Origin: Trichoderma breve
Taxonomy: Eukaryota > Ascomycota > Sordariomycetes > Hypocreales > Hypocreaceae
Length of the DNA: 64,000 bases
Reading direction: 5' to 3'
NCBI RefSeq assembly: GCF_028502605.1
Contig: NC_079235.1
Location: forward strand, 3,596,001-3,660,000
In this document: in pieces, positions 1-15,482 of the stretch
Position numbering within the stretch: position 1 is the first letter of the stretch
Layout: each line of letters opens with the position of its first letter
Program-made: the position numbers and the translations under genes
Notes under the pieces: generated by a model
Databases searched by the model: none
What the model was told of the DNA's origin: nothing
What the model saw: only the letters and a program-made list of their open reading frames with translations

Positions 1-202
1 AAGGCCTTGAGACGCGGCTCTGGGCTCGAGACTCGTGGCATCGACGCCGAGTCCACGGATGTGAGAATGCGCGGCGATGAGGTTCAGACCGCGAAGGTCC
101 TTGGACTCGGAAACGGTCACTATGGGCTGGTTCACGGTGGGGAATTAGTCGAGGAACAAACAATGCATTAGACAGAAAGAAGAGCAAACTCACAGCAGCC
201 AT
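1..202 (-). CDS. rvb2: RuvB-like AAA+ ATPase 2 (Rvb2/reptin), 5' end only
   Basis: The gene runs off the left edge, so only the first 45 residues are present. Exon 1 is a 9-nt microexon (194..202, Met-Ala-Ala), followed by a 67-bp intron (127..193, GTGAGT...CAG) and exon 2 (1..126). The translation begins MAAPIVTVSESKDLRGLNLI and continues with AAHSHIRGLGVDATSLEPRA, which I recognise as the N-terminus of eukaryotic RuvBL2/reptin just before its Walker A region. Family knowledge: Rvb1/Rvb2 form a hexameric ATPase in INO80, SWR1 and R2TP complexes, acting in the nucleus on chromatin and in snoRNP and PIKK assembly. The catalytic motifs lie outside the window. The start rests on the conserved MAAPI N-terminus. 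Confidence 0.93.
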   Translation of the reverse strand, partial: MAAVSLLFFLSNALFVPRLIPHREPAHSDRFRVQGPSRSEPHRRAFSHPWTRRRCHESRAQSRVSRP

Positions 203-1723
203 TGTAAAGAATGATGATGTCGTTGGCGCAGCAGTTGGTTCACGACAGGATTGATAGCGAAGGATTAGATGCTTGCCTGCTCCAAACAAAGCACCACGGC
301 GAATTGGAATGGCTGCTTGAGCTCTGTCCCATTTTCTCAGCGCAGGAAAAATTACGGTTCCGGAGAAGCGCGCGTCTGGCGCTTACACGTTAGGCGGATT
401 TAGTTGGCTAGAACAGCTAAACAGAGGCTGGTAGTGTCAAAATACAGTGGACGGGCAGTGGGGCGGCTTGATCGAGCTGAGGCTAGAGGGTGATCGGGGA
501 GACAAGGGGCGGATGTGAAAGCGGTAATCGCTTGAACTACAGACTACAAACTAAACCAGGATATTTGCTATCTTGGGGAATATCAAAGAACGATTGTGAA
601 ACCAATGAATGTCGTTCTTTGTCTTTTATTACATGTTTTTTTTTTTCTATAAATGTCTGAGTAATGAAATTAGTGCAAGGCCTGTGCTCTCCTTATGCAC
701 GGCTCGCTCATGCTAGGCACCAATCCTGCACGCCGCAGCCTGACCGACCTCTGTCTCTAATATTGATTGACTCTTCCCCCCCTCATATTTGCTTTGTTTG
801 CTGAAATTGCCTGTTTGTTGGCTGCCATCTGACCAACCGCAACCCTGTTCTTGCAGCATCAGATCCCCACCCCATAACATTAGTTAAAAGCCACCTCACT
901 GCGGTTCTTATAATCTAATCCCTGTAACCCGGGTTTTTGTTTGCTATCTGTGCTCAGATAGTTGATGTAGTTGTATGCACGGAAATGGTTCCTATTCGTA
1001 GCTCTTTGCTCAGGTGGAAGGGAAAATATTTGTTTTGGTCTCCTCTAGCAGCATCCCCCCTAATACCTGCAGCTGATAGCTAACGAGGTACATCACTCGA
1101 CATCAAATTACATTCAGGTTGGATGCATGCAGCGGCATGGAGTCCACCGTGAAATGCTAGACCTACATACATTTCCATTAGCTGTAGGCGCTCTGTAAAC
1201 AAAAGAAGACCCCCCCTTAGCACAGCAGGTCTTTGAGAAAGCGGCAGGCTCGTCTACATTTATTAGGGCCTTAGTTCCCTAGTTACTATAATTCATTGCT
1301 TTTTACAACCCGACATTGCAACTCTCACCAACACTCGTTCAAACAAAAAAAAAAAGTGCCCTGACCCGCACACCCACCACATCCACCTTTCTCTGCTAAC
1401 TGCCTCGTTCTTTATTGTTTTCACGATACTCAGCCCAACATCACTGTGTCCATCAACCAAACCGAACAACCGCCTTTCTCTATAACGTTCTGCCTTGATT
1501 CTTCGGATACTATTTCGGGGTCTACTTACTACTTTATCATATTTGATGCTCTGTGACATCTGTCTCATCTGGAAGCTTGCCCAAAGCTCGCTGGATGAGT
1601 TGGGTTGGAAGAAGATGATCATCGGTGATTCGGTCAAGAACTGAATCCTTATCTCCTAGAGTATCTTCTCTCACATAAACCATCTAATCGCCGTCATTGT
1701 TCACATCCTACACCATCGCCATC
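203..1723. other. Intergenic, divergent promoter region of rvb2 and the coiled-coil gene
   Basis: About 1.5 kb between two divergently oriented genes. It contains short poly-T, poly-C and poly-A runs (for example near 640, 780 and 1340) and pyrimidine-rich stretches at about 1360-1720 that look like a fungal promoter and leader for the plus-strand gene. Short reading frames here have no family resemblance and no coding character. I see no RNA gene. Confidence 0.6.
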
Positions 1724-4292
1724 ATGGGTCAGGATCCTCCTCGGCGGCCTTCGCAGCAAGGCTTCCATAATACCTTTGGGCAGGGTCGCAGTATCAAGCG
1801 AGACTCGATCCAAGGAGATGGTCAACGAGCATCAGGTGATACTGCACCGAATCCTAAGCGCATTCGCACTGTCGATCGACCTGATGAACGGAGTCCTGTT
1901 GACCAACGCGATCATCTCGAAGGATCCAGCCCAACGACGTTAGGTAGTGCCACCCCAGAAGCCATTTGCTCGAAAAATCCTTGCTGAGCACGGACTGTGA
2001 ACTTACTAACAACATTTTCGTACAGTCTCACATAGACAACGCCATCCCGACAACCCTAAACAACATCCTTCGAGCCAGTTATCCAAGGCGCTCACCAACC
2101 ATGTGCCGGGAATCTCTTTCAAACCAGTGCTAGATCTTATTTTTGACAGATTTGCATGGTGCAAAATCAAAAGCGAGGCCAAAAAGTCTCACAATAGGGC
2201 AATTCAAAGTCAAGCGCACAGTCATTACCATCCGTCAGACTACGGCAACTCTCCGGAGTTTATGGCTGCTCAAGAGAAGCAGAATCTCGAAGACATGAAG
2301 AGGGCTGACAAATACGTGGGAGAACTTGACGAAAAAATCGCATCAGCTATACAGCCACTCATACGGCACATTTCAGAAGCTTGGGGCAAGAGCTCTGATG
2401 TATCAAACGCTTCGGAGGAGAAAGAGGCATCAGAGGCCAAAATAAACACCATCCAAACAACCATGAAGAAGGAGATGGAGGAATCGTTCAAGAAAGAGGT
2501 CGCAGAGTCGCAGCAATTCATCAAGGAGCTGGTCGGATCGCAAATGACCAAACTCAAGGAGGCGTTAGCTCAAGAAAACGAACAAAAGCTACACTCGCTT
2601 CAGAAGACGCTGGCCCAAGAGGGTGAAGACAGAGCAACCTCTCTCAGGAAGGCACTGATACAAGAAAACGAGAAGCGAATCGCAGAAATGAAAGAATCAA
2701 TCAACCGGGAACACAAAGCCAGAATCGCAGCGCTCGAAAATGCTTTGGCTAACGAAGCCAAGAATAAGGACAGAATTGCAGCTCTTGAACAGAGTCTGTC
2801 TAACGAAGCGAAGAACAAGGACAGAATTGCAGCGCTCGAAAAGAGTCTGTCTAACGAAGCCAAGAACAAGGAGAGAATTACAGCGCTCGAAAAGAGCCTG
2901 TCTGAGGAAGTTGGAAACAAAAACCGAATTGCAGCGCTCGAGAAGAGTCTGGCTGGGGAAGTACGAAACAAAGAGAGAATCGCAGCGCTTGAAAAGAGTC
3001 TGTCTGAAGCAGTTCGCAACAAAGACAGAATCGCAGAACTCGAAAAGAGTCTGTCTGGGGAAGTACGAAACAAAGACAGAATCGCTGAACTCGAAAAGAG
3101 TCTGTCCGAGCAAGTACGAAACAAAGATAGAATCGCAGATCTCGAAAAGAGTTTGTCTGAACAAGCAAATTACAAACAGAAAACTGCCGAGCTCGAAAAA
3201 ACCCTGTCTGAACAAAGAGAAAAGAACTCTGGACTTCAAAAAAGGGTGGCCATAGCGGAAGCCAGACTTGACAGGGCGGAAGCAGATCAGCAGCTGCTGA
3301 TCAAGTCATTGGTAGACCCTAAGCAGCTTACTGTGATTAAGGATCAGGTGTCGAGGCTAGATGTCAGTCTTAGACAGGCAGTCTCAGCACAGCGACTACT
3401 CTCGGAATCATCAATAAACAAGGCGCAGCTCTCTCAGCAGCTGCAACAGCTTTCACTCTCCCAAGATGATAAGTTTAGCAAGCATGAGGCTCGCGTGAAC
3501 GACCATTCTACAATAATCAAGCGGCTGGAGGAACAACTATGCGACCATTCTAAACTCATCACGGAAAACAAGCAGCAGAAAGACGCAGCTACTACACGAC
3601 TCAGTTCGCTAGAATCTTCTATATCCAACTTCTCGGCAGAGTGGGAAGAGATGAAGAAGCGTGTAGAAAAGCTCAGTTCGGTTAGGTCCGCATCTGTCCC
3701 CGATAACAAAATATTGGAAGTCATCAAACCCGAACTGGATAAACTTGACAAATACATAAGGGAGAATATTGCAAAAATCCAGAGCAGGCTCCAACCATTC
3801 CTTGTGCAAGAAAGCCTGGCGCGAGAGACTCTGGAGGAACAATTCGGCAATATTAGTCGCCAGGTATCTGAGATTGAAAAAGAGCATGCCATAATAAAGG
3901 CAGGCGGCTTTGAGCTAAGGGAGCAAGTGAACAACCAGAACCGACTGAATATCCTGGAAGGGAGTCGGCTCGAGGAGAAACTCAACAGTCGAATGAGTTT
4001 GCTCCTGGATAAATTCAGATCGCAAATGGAAGGTGTGTACATGCAGGTGCAATCTCTCAACGCGTGGCAGACCAACTTCAATACCGCAGGCCTCTACGGG
4101 AACATCATATCTCACATTAACAAAACGATTCCGGAAGGTCCAGGTACAGCGCCGCAAATCGTGGCTCTCAAGCAACAGCTAAACGGCATCGAGGCGCGCC
4201 TCGCAGCCTGGGAGAATGCAAGCAACAAGAGGCGGAAGCTTCCCGGCGGAAACGTAAAGGTGGTTAATGGCCGCCAAATAGACGCGCAATGA
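1724..4292 (+). CDS. Large coiled-coil protein with ten 17-residue tandem repeats
   Basis: Two exons, 1724..1943 and 2026..4292, give 828 residues. The intron (GTAGTG...CTAAC...TACAG) is the phase-1 solution that removes the stop at 1985 and restores frame. Residues 1-73 are polar and probably disordered, with a basic patch (PNPKRIRTVDR). A mixed segment follows (about 100-170, containing ISFKPVLDLIF), then a nearly continuous charged helix to the C-terminus, ending in a bipartite-like basic signal (NKRRKLPGG). Residues about 306-475 are ten copies of a 17-residue unit close to RIAALEKSLSEEVRNKD, preceded by degenerate 15-residue units (KLHSLQKTL..., RATSLRKAL..., RIAEMKESI...). No catalytic domain is visible. 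A nuclear or spindle/scaffold structural role is possible, but I do not recognise the family. Confidence 0.82.
2721..3230 (+). repeat. 51-bp in-frame tandem repeat, ten copies
   Basis: Ten head-to-tail 51-bp units begin at 2721, 2772, 2823, 2874, 2925, 2976, 3027, 3078, 3129 and 3180. Each encodes about RIAALEKSLSEEVRNKD. The first nine units all begin with Arg-Ile-(Ala/Thr); the tenth starts Lys-Thr and is the most degenerate. Because 51 is divisible by three and the units are similar, any stop-free frame in one unit tends to stay open in all. This explains long spurious open frames on both strands here. Confidence 0.92.
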
Positions 4293-6394
4293 TTCTTTCT
4301 TTCGTTATTTTATTTTTATCTCCAGCCGAAAAGGTGATGAGAGATTCGCATGGCACTAGGGAGCACAAAGGGTCTGGCAATTTTGGGAGATTTCGAGGCG
4401 GCTGAATGAATGCTTTACGGCGGGATTGATTAGGCCAAGGGTTTGGCCAGTCTGGGTTTTCAGACAAGGGGCCAGGATTCAAAGGGAAAATGTTTGCTTC
4501 GATCGCTTGGCGCAATGGGAAACGCATTGATGTCGTACGGAGTGTGTTCCGTCAGGATGGTTTTTTACCGGTGCGGTGGCAGCTTGGCTGGTCGCACGCA
4601 AGGGCGATCTAGAGGACCGTGTGAGATCTTTGATGTATGAGATTTGTATGGACAAGGAATACCAAAGGAACGGATCGATATGTAGGCATATGTAGTTTAT
4701 CAACATATTTGCACTTGAGATTTATTTTGCCTGATATTTATGGTTGATGGTGTACAGAGACATCATCGTTGCTTTTCTACAGACTTGTTCTGTGGAACAA
4801 AGTCTTGCGCTACCAATGAACAGAAAAGATCAACACGTATACGTATCTAAGAATATTACAAAGAGAGTAGTACGAGCTGTGTGACGAAAAGCAGACAGGA
4901 AAAGAATGTTTGCCCAATATCTCGACAAAGAGAAAGTGGAGAGAGAAGATGTAAATCCAGCACAAGTCAATAGGGTAAGATTAATGCCTTTCTCACGCGC
5001 GTCTGACGTCCAAACCGACGCATAGCTGCTCTCTCAGTCTGGCCACAAAAAGTAAACAAAGCGGAGGGCTTTCAAAATGCGAATAATGAGGCTAACAAGA
5101 GATCCAGTTTGATATCCACCCGGGACCCGTCACTTGATGCTATTGCGTCGATATCAAACAATTTAGCCCCATGCCCCCGTCTATTAGAGTTCAAGCATAG
5201 GAGATGAGATTGTGTGCTATTTTTTAAAGCGGAACATCCGAATCGAGCAAGAAGAAAGCTGTGGCTTGTTCTCTTTGGGGAGTTGAGGACAGCAAGGTAC
5301 CAAAGTATATAGTAGCTAGCACGGTTGTTGATAGATCAGATCAGGAGCTCCCCCTGGTGGACTATTACTCGTAAATCGTATAGAGCACATCCGAAACAAC
5401 ATCAAAGTCCATCAGCCAATGAAATGAACCAATGCGTTGTAGAATGCAGAGTCAGCCATTGGAGCGATAGCCGTAATCCTTGCCTTGCCTCGAGTCTCTT
5501 CCCTTGACCTTCTTTTGACCACTGTACTCATACAGTATATAATTCCGTGCGTTGTGACGTGACTTTTCTCTCACTTTCAAGAATCAACAACCAACATCAC
5601 AATTGTCGACGCCACTGCGGAATTTCCCTGCTTGGCGGCGCGTATCGTATTATAGCGTGCATGCACCGCTGGGCCTCAAACCTTAAGCAGCTGAAGTGAC
5701 GGACAAGTGAGCTCGCACAGCGCTATCGGGTATCCGTCCATACAAAATTGAACCTACGCACAGGCCCCCCCATCCCCCGGGAGCACCAGCGCCAGCGCCA
5801 GTAGCAGGCCAGTAGCAGCATCAGCACCAGCACTCCTAGTACAGTAGCAGTTGAGCCCAGCTTCTTCCCGCCCGCCAGCACTTTTAGGTAGCATTGAGTT
5901 CGAGTGGCCTGAGCAGCGCCAGTCTAGTCGGAGAGTTAAGGTACTTGCGCCTCCACCCACCGCCGGCCGCTCTTCCTGGTACCGATCGCCAAACACCATC
6001 TCGTGGGCATCTGCATCACGTCCCTCCACGAACATCCAATCCATTGCCGCATCTCGCCCTGCTGCGATTCGGCCGCCTGTCGCGCTCAGTCGATTTGCTA
6101 CTGCTCGCGAGAGAAAGCGCTTTGTGCGAGATCCCAGAGACCAGCGGCCGCAGCCCCGAGCGCTGCTGAGCGCCCCAACCACCGTCGCCTGTTGCTGGAC
6201 TTTGTCCTTTGTCCGGGCAGTTCTTTGTCTCGCCTTTGCCTCTGTGCTGCAGCCCCCCAGCCGTGCGGCACTTGCGTCTGCATCACCATCGAATCCGCCT
6301 CCATTGTCGCGCTCTCTGTCGCCCGCTGCCGCTCGTCTCGTCGGTCGCGCTCCGCCGCTCACTCGTGCCTGCGGCATGATCACGCCCAAGCACG
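4293..6394. other. Intergenic, 3' flank of the coiled-coil gene and promoter of the next gene
   Basis: About 2.1 kb. The first part is AT-richer and probably 3' untranslated. The part from about 5750 to 6394 is GC- and CT-rich with CAG/CCA-rich runs and is probably the promoter and 5' leader of the gene starting at 6395. Open frames on both strands in that GC-rich stretch overlap each other and resemble no known protein, so I treat them as non-coding. Confidence 0.55.
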
Positions 6395-8885
6395 ATGGAA
6401 GCGGCGCGGAAGACGATCGAGGTGCTCAGCCAGCGCATCCTGCCCGAACGACCCCATCACCTAGCATTTCACCCCGAATGGCGGTTTCGCCCCAGCCACG
6501 GTGACAGCAATTCCTTTGAGGAATGGCATCATCCCCGCCTGCAATACCTGACGCTCTTGTCCGAAGCCGATCGCGGCGTCCTCTTCACAAAGTCCGACTA
6601 TGACATGCGTGAGGAGCCGGCCAAACCACTCCCACGCGAGGTCAACGCGCTGGCCAAGGGCGGCGAGAAGAAGAAGCTGTCGCTGAGCGACTACAAGAAC
6701 AAGAAGACGGGGGCCACGTCGTCCACGTCGCCTCCGGAGCCATCAATCGCCAAGAAGAAGGAAAGCGAACGCGCTGGCGAGCTGTCAGCCAACACGGGCG
6801 CCACCTCGGACCCCAGATCCGCATCAGAATCAAAGTCTGCCTCGGAAGCGAGGAAGATGGACAGGCCCAGGCCGCGAGAATCAGATCCGCCCGTCGACGC
6901 CAAACAGCGACAGGGTCGCGAACAAGCCGCCGACATGAGGTGGGTACTTGCAGCTCCGCTACAGATCGGAGCAACGGTAGCATTGAGCGATCAGCAGCAG
7001 CTAACATTGACCCAGATTACCTCTTAAACCTCCTACCAAACACCCATTACCGCCCCGACCGCCCTCTCCCAATTCCAAGAAACGCGTGGCTGACCCGGAT
7101 GACGAGTCGCGACCCCAGAAGCGATCCAAGCCGGACAGCACCAAGCACGTCGATGACCGGGTACAGCACTCCCGCGATGACGCGCAGAAACGCAAGGATA
7201 AAACATTCTCGGCGGCTTCCAGGGATGCACCGTCGCACAAGGACGACAGGCTGTCTGCTTCCGGCGCCAACTCCTCCTCTCTCCCCAATGGCAGAGCCCT
7301 TCTCAAGGGTGCCGTGGGCTCTAGTCGCAACAACACCTCACCTGCACATCGCCCACGAGGCGATTCCCTAAATGGCGTCCGCCCTACCGGTTCGGGAAGC
7401 AATCGGGTCACGCCCACCAAAGCCGAAGCATCACGGTCAACTGTGCCGCCCCTGCTATCCCCTCTCCACCTGACCTTTGAGGATCGCGAAGCCGAAGACA
7501 GATCGTTGGCGAAACAAAACAAGAAGAAACCCCGTGACGACTCTCGCGAACGGACCAAGTCGCCTAACCGACAGCATAGAAAGTCCGAGTCCATATCAGA
7601 GCTCAAGAGACAGAAGTCACCAGCAAGAATCCCGCCGTTGCTCTCGCCAACTTTGCCGCCGATAGTGGAAGCCGCCTTGCAACTTAGAAAGAAAGCATCG
7701 ATGGAGCCGTTGGAAGGCAAGCCCCTCAAGAGCAAAGATGAGAGAGAGAAGGAACCACCACTGCCGTCCAAGAAGAAGAAGCCGGTGGTTGATTACTCTG
7801 ACGACGAGGACGAGCCCCTTCAGCAAAAATTACGGAAGGCGCTCATTGTCAAGCTTAAAGTGCCCAAGAAACTGCGGCGAGACTTTAAACGCATCCTAGC
7901 CCTGTCATCATCCACGGCAGCCCGCAAAGAGTTGCAAGCACAAAACCAAGAGCATTCCACTGTACCAGAAGACTCTATCCAGCCTCCGCCCGCACGGAAA
8001 CGGCCTGTTGCCCCTGACACGGCAGCATCGTCAGAAAGCACCGCACAAAAGAAACCCAAGGTCCCTGAGATTCCCAGCTCGTCTCGTTTGCCCGCTCCGA
8101 CTACACCATCCAAAAAGGGAGCCACCACCATGTCGCGCGTTAGCTCTAGCAACTCGTTGGCCCAAACTCCCGGGGACACCGTCAACGCTACTCCATCCGC
8201 GTCTGCCTCATCTGCCGGTAGGGTCAATGGTCAAGATGCAAGCCGTCCGGAAACCTCCGAAGCTAGAGCTATGCGAGAGAGAGAGGCCCGATTCTCTACT
8301 CTTGGACGCCGCCTTAAGCACGAGGCTGACACAGCAATGAGAGGTGGTGCCGGCGGCTCGCGGGAGCCTGATCTGAACAGAGGCTTCGTGATTAGCGTGG
8401 AAAGTTTGCTGGCTTTTATGGCCGGCTTCCAGGCGCAAAACATCTATCGGGGGTTGGTCAATAAGAGGAGTGACCCGACTGGATGGTCCAGCCTGTTCCC
8501 GCTGCTCGAATTTATCCAGGGCCAAATGAGGAGGCAAGAGGCGCACACTCGTCGATTCCTCCCCCTCTACGTCTTGGTTCTCAACCTTCATTTTATGGCC
8601 ATTAGTGAGCTTATTCGATGCCATGTGGCGACGGAAAATCCAGTTCTCCCACCTCCAGATTGGGTGCGGCTTGAGCGAACACGATTCCGACTCCAGTCTC
8701 AGATGAACGAGGCTATCAATAACATTGAGAATCATTCTCTGCGTCTCCAGGTCCAGACTCACTATACGCTTGACGAAATGATGGCGGAAACTCTTCGAGT
8801 GCTCAGGCACTGGTGCCACTATGAGGACGTCGACTGGACTCCTGACGCTAACCTCGAAGAGTCTGTTGCTCCCCGGGGCCACTGA
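6395..8885 (+). CDS. Conserved basic protein of unknown function, probably nuclear
   Basis: Two exons, 6395..6939 and 7016..8885 (76-bp intron, GTGGGT...CCCAG, phase 2), encode 804 residues. Three parts are visible. Residues 1-110 look structured and conserved, including FHPEWRFRP, EADRGVLFTKSDYDM and the motif KKLSLSDYKNKK. Residues about 110-500 are low-complexity, rich in Ser, Pro and Lys with many basic clusters (SRPQKRSKP, KKKKPVVDYSDDEDEP, ARKRPV), as in nuclear or chromatin-associated proteins. A C-terminal helical domain follows (about 560-800: SVESLLAFMAGFQAQNIY, FLPLYVLVLNLHFMAISEL). I do not recognise the family and assign no function. The start at 6395 opens directly into the conserved block. 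Confidence 0.82.
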
Positions 8886-9853
8886 AGTGAATTGAATGAC
8901 GTTCCAAAGGGACAGAGGGAACCCTCTCAGCTGGTACATTCTGTTTAAACTATACACTTTACGACAAGCGGCATGGCTGATGGTTGGAGTTGGGCGGCCG
9001 GTTCGGAGCCTGCGGGCTTTTCTTTGTGCCATAATAACTCACTAGGTTTTATATGCAGGCAACACAGGCGAACAAAAGATGCTTGATTTTTATTCAAAGG
9101 GAGTGAGAGAGAGAGATTCTGCATTTTGGCGTTGGGTCACGAACAAAAACCTTTTCTTTCTTTTTTCTTCATTCTTCCTGTCATTGTCGTCTGGCTTCAC
9201 ATACATACTTGGTAGAACTCAACTGAGCTGAAAGGGAGATGACGGTTTTACCTGGTCGAATGAAGACGAAGATTTCGCCCATGCACCACCGCAAGACGGG
9301 GGACTGGGACTGCATCTGTTATCGTTTGACACTTTGTTTGCTAGCAAAAAATACTGGTTCTTTTTTTCTTCTTTTTATCTGACGTTTCTTATGATATCCC
9401 CTGTGCTCAACACTGTCCTCTCTTTTGTCGTCTGTGATGGAGAGCCCTGGAGAGGTCCCATTCATTAGATGGAATAAAAACCCTGTTTATGATTCAAAGC
9501 AGATTTTTGCACGTGTGAAGGCCAAGACTCTTGGTCTTGGGTCTTGTATTTACGACTGTGATCATCCAAGCTCCTCTATGGCATGTTGAAGAGGGGTCCT
9601 ACATACATACGGTATCTGCACTTGGGTAGCCATTACATACATCACCGATTCAAAAACAGACAGAGACTAGCATGAGAGCAAATTGTCATTACTTTGTTGT
9701 GGCAATGCCAAACTATCAAAAGGCCGGCCCACTCTGTACGAGGACACACTTCAGTATTCACTATTAATTTTTTTTATTTTTTTGGTGTTTCTATAGACGA
9801 CAATGATTTTTCATGGCCCCCAGCCTGGGCTCATCTCATCTCAGAACAAACAC
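8886..9853. other. Intergenic, convergent 3' flanks
   Basis: About 970 bp between the converging ends of the unknown-function gene (+) and GAPDH (-). It contains T-rich runs and a short GA microsatellite near 9105-9120. No gene is evident. Confidence 0.6.
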
Positions 9854-13552
<3,699 letters not shown>

Positions 13553-14986
13553 TCATGAAAAATCAGCCGACGCGGTCCACGCACCTTCGTCTCCAGCTCC
13601 GCCAATAGCCCGGAACTCGACGCCCTGGCCAAAGTATCCAGCATCCTGCCAAGCTTTCATCGTGGGGCCGTCAAAAGGACCTTGCTTTGCAGCATTGTCA
13701 CGCCCGTCCGTCCATCTAAACTCCCACTTGGTGCCGCTAGCTGGAACAGATACGTCGTCGTCGTCGTTGGCGGTGGCAGGGGGCTGATCTTCCACTTTGG
13801 CGTCGACCCAATCTTCTCCAGTCTCACGTCGATATTCACGAACCAACAGCTCTCTCTCTTGATCGTAGATCTCCTCGTGTCCGCGGCTCAGTAGTTTATC
13901 AGCCGCATCCGTAATGGCGTCGATGGCTTGCCTAACCTCGGCTTGTTTTGGGTCGACAGTCACCTCTTGATCTGTCTCCATAGCTTCTGCACCCTTGTTC
14001 AGCTTCTTGAGCTTCCACTTGGGGACCTTTTTGGTCTTTGTCTTGTCTTTGCCTAGCCGTGCTAGAGCTTCCAAGGGGGTTTCTGTTTTCTCTAGCCTCC
14101 GGATCAACGCTGCCAGCAGCTCTGAGACCAAGACTTCATCTTCCTGGATGCGTCTCTCTCGAGCTTCTGCCTCGCGCTTCTCATGCGCTGCTGCCGCCTT
14201 CTTCATCTCCTTTTTGCTAAAGCCTTCGAGCCAACTATCATGCATAGCATCTGGGTCATTAGCCTTTCGAACGTAGTTGCCGTCTTGATCAAAGCGGCCC
14301 TCCTCCATTTCCTCTCTGAGGTTGAAAGCTTCCACTTTTGGTGCGTTGCGTTTTAGGCCGCCCGCGCCTACCTCTTCGTCCACTCCCTCTTCCTGGATCG
14401 CAAGCTCCAGATCGTCTTCGTCGTCGCTGCTTTCCCGCTCGTCCAGGCGGATGGTGCCGCCACTTTTGCTCATTGGGACTTGACCTTCAATCTGGGCGTT
14501 ATCGAGAAACTTGACGTCCTTCTTCTTCCTACCAGACTTTTCAAAGTGTTCATCCTCTCCATTCGCTTCCTCTTTTCCTGGCTCGTCGTCGTTTTCGGCC
14601 GCGAACATGTCGTCATCGTCGTCATCTTCGTTGACAGGTCCGCCCGACTGTTCCTTGTTGCTGCCTCCTTTGGCATCGTAGTTATCCAGCTGCTCTAGGA
14701 TATTGACGGTTCCCTTCTTGCGGCTGCCTGCTCGCGCGTTGAAATTCTCATTGTCTGAATCACTGTCGTAGCCGTCAAGGTTCACAGCACCTCGTTTCGT
14801 GGCACCGCTGCCGCCTATGACGTCGGCGTCGAGTACCGCATCGTCTTCTCGCGCATCTGGAGCCAAGATGGACGGATTGCGCACATCAAACTTGACTCGC
14901 TTTGTATCCTCCTCGTTGTTGTAGTGCGTTCGAGCAAAGTTCTCGCCCGCCCGCTTGGGCCGCGCCGCAGAGTATCGAGAAGACAT
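13553..14986 (-). CDS. lin1: GYF-domain protein, Lin1/Snu40 (CD2BP2) family
   Basis: Single exon of 477 residues from the Met at 14986 (MSSRYSAARPKRAGENFA). An in-frame upstream Met at 15073 would add 29 residues and cannot be excluded, but the chosen start matches the basic N-terminus expected of this family. Residues 1-330 are highly charged with acidic runs (NEDDDDDDMFAAE) and the block REEMEEGRFDQDGNYVRK, typical of Lin1/CD2BP2. The C-terminus carries a GYF domain (about 415-470): KWEFRW, then QGPFDGPTMKAWQDAGYF. Family knowledge: the yeast protein associates with the U5 snRNP, and the human protein binds proline-rich splicing factors through its GYF domain. It is divergent to ufd1 with a shared promoter of about 500 bp. 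Confidence 0.88.
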   Translation of the reverse strand: MSSRYSAARPKRAGENFARTHYNNEEDTKRVKFDVRNPSILAPDAREDDAVLDADVIGGSGATKRGAVNLDGYDSDSDNENFNARAGSRKKGTVNILEQLDNYDAKGGSNKEQSGGPVNEDDDDDDMFAAENDDEPGKEEANGEDEHFEKSGRKKKDVKFLDNAQIEGQVPMSKSGGTIRLDERESSDDEDDLELAIQEEGVDEEVGAGGLKRNAPKVEAFNLREEMEEGRFDQDGNYVRKANDPDAMHDSWLEGFSKKEMKKAAAAHEKREAEARERRIQEDEVLVSELLAALIRRLEKTETPLEALARLGKDKTKTKKVPKWKLKKLNKGAEAMETDQEVTVDPKQAEVRQAIDAITDAADKLLSRGHEEIYDQERELLVREYRRETGEDWVDAKVEDQPPATANDDDDVSVPASGTKWEFRWTDGRDNAAKQGPFDGPTMKAWQDAGYFGQGVEFRAIGGAGDEGAWTASADFS

Positions 14987-15482
14987 GGCGCCTTGAGAGG
15001 ACAGAATGGCTCGGCCGATACGCCCGTTGTTCTCGCGTCGTAGGCAGAGAATCGGGTCAAAAGAGCCGGCCAATTATAGGATGCCTCTAGAGATAATTGT
15101 TAATGATATAGTCAATTAGAGATGACGTGTTGAGAGGGCAATGAGTGGCGCGTGTTAGCGCAGGGAAGCTCGATGACCGGGATTAACTTTTTGGCGTTGG
15201 TCGCAGCTCTACGATAAGATGGAGGTACCTGCGTCACACACAGCTGCCTCCACAGCGAACCCCACGTCTTCCGCCTTTCTCGACTTTTGACTTGTACTTT
15301 ATCAAGACAGTGAACACGCTGCAGGAACATCAGTGACGTCGAAAAAGTTATTCTTGTTCTTTGGGAATATTGGGAGAGGTTGGCTTGACCGTGCTAATCT
15401 CCATCTTCCCTTGGGCCTCTCTATAATCTTGCTGCCAGTCTGCCTCGTGTCATATTCGCCTGCTGCCTACCTACTCTACGCC
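14987..15482. promoter_or_regulatory. Shared divergent promoter of the GYF gene and ufd1
   Basis: 496 bp separate the two divergent start codons. It contains pyrimidine-rich DNA next to the ufd1 start (about 15400-15480) and no open frame of interest. Common regulation of the two genes is possible but not shown by the sequence. Confidence 0.45.

Noticed and set aside
2600..3255. Three long open frames antisense or out of frame to the coiled-coil repeat, up to 180 codons
   Set aside because: They are stop-free only because the 51-bp repeat is a multiple of three and is near-identical from unit to unit; their translations are repeats of the same few residues.
5754..6504. Open frames of up to 217 codons on both strands in the GC-rich stretch before 6500
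   Set aside because: They overlap each other and the promoter/leader of the gene at 6395, are Ala/Ser/Arg-rich by composition, and have no recognisable domain.
7001..7771. 256-codon minus-strand open frame opposite the unknown-function gene
   Set aside because: It mirrors Ser/Lys-rich codons of the plus-strand exon and has no domain; a high-GC shadow.
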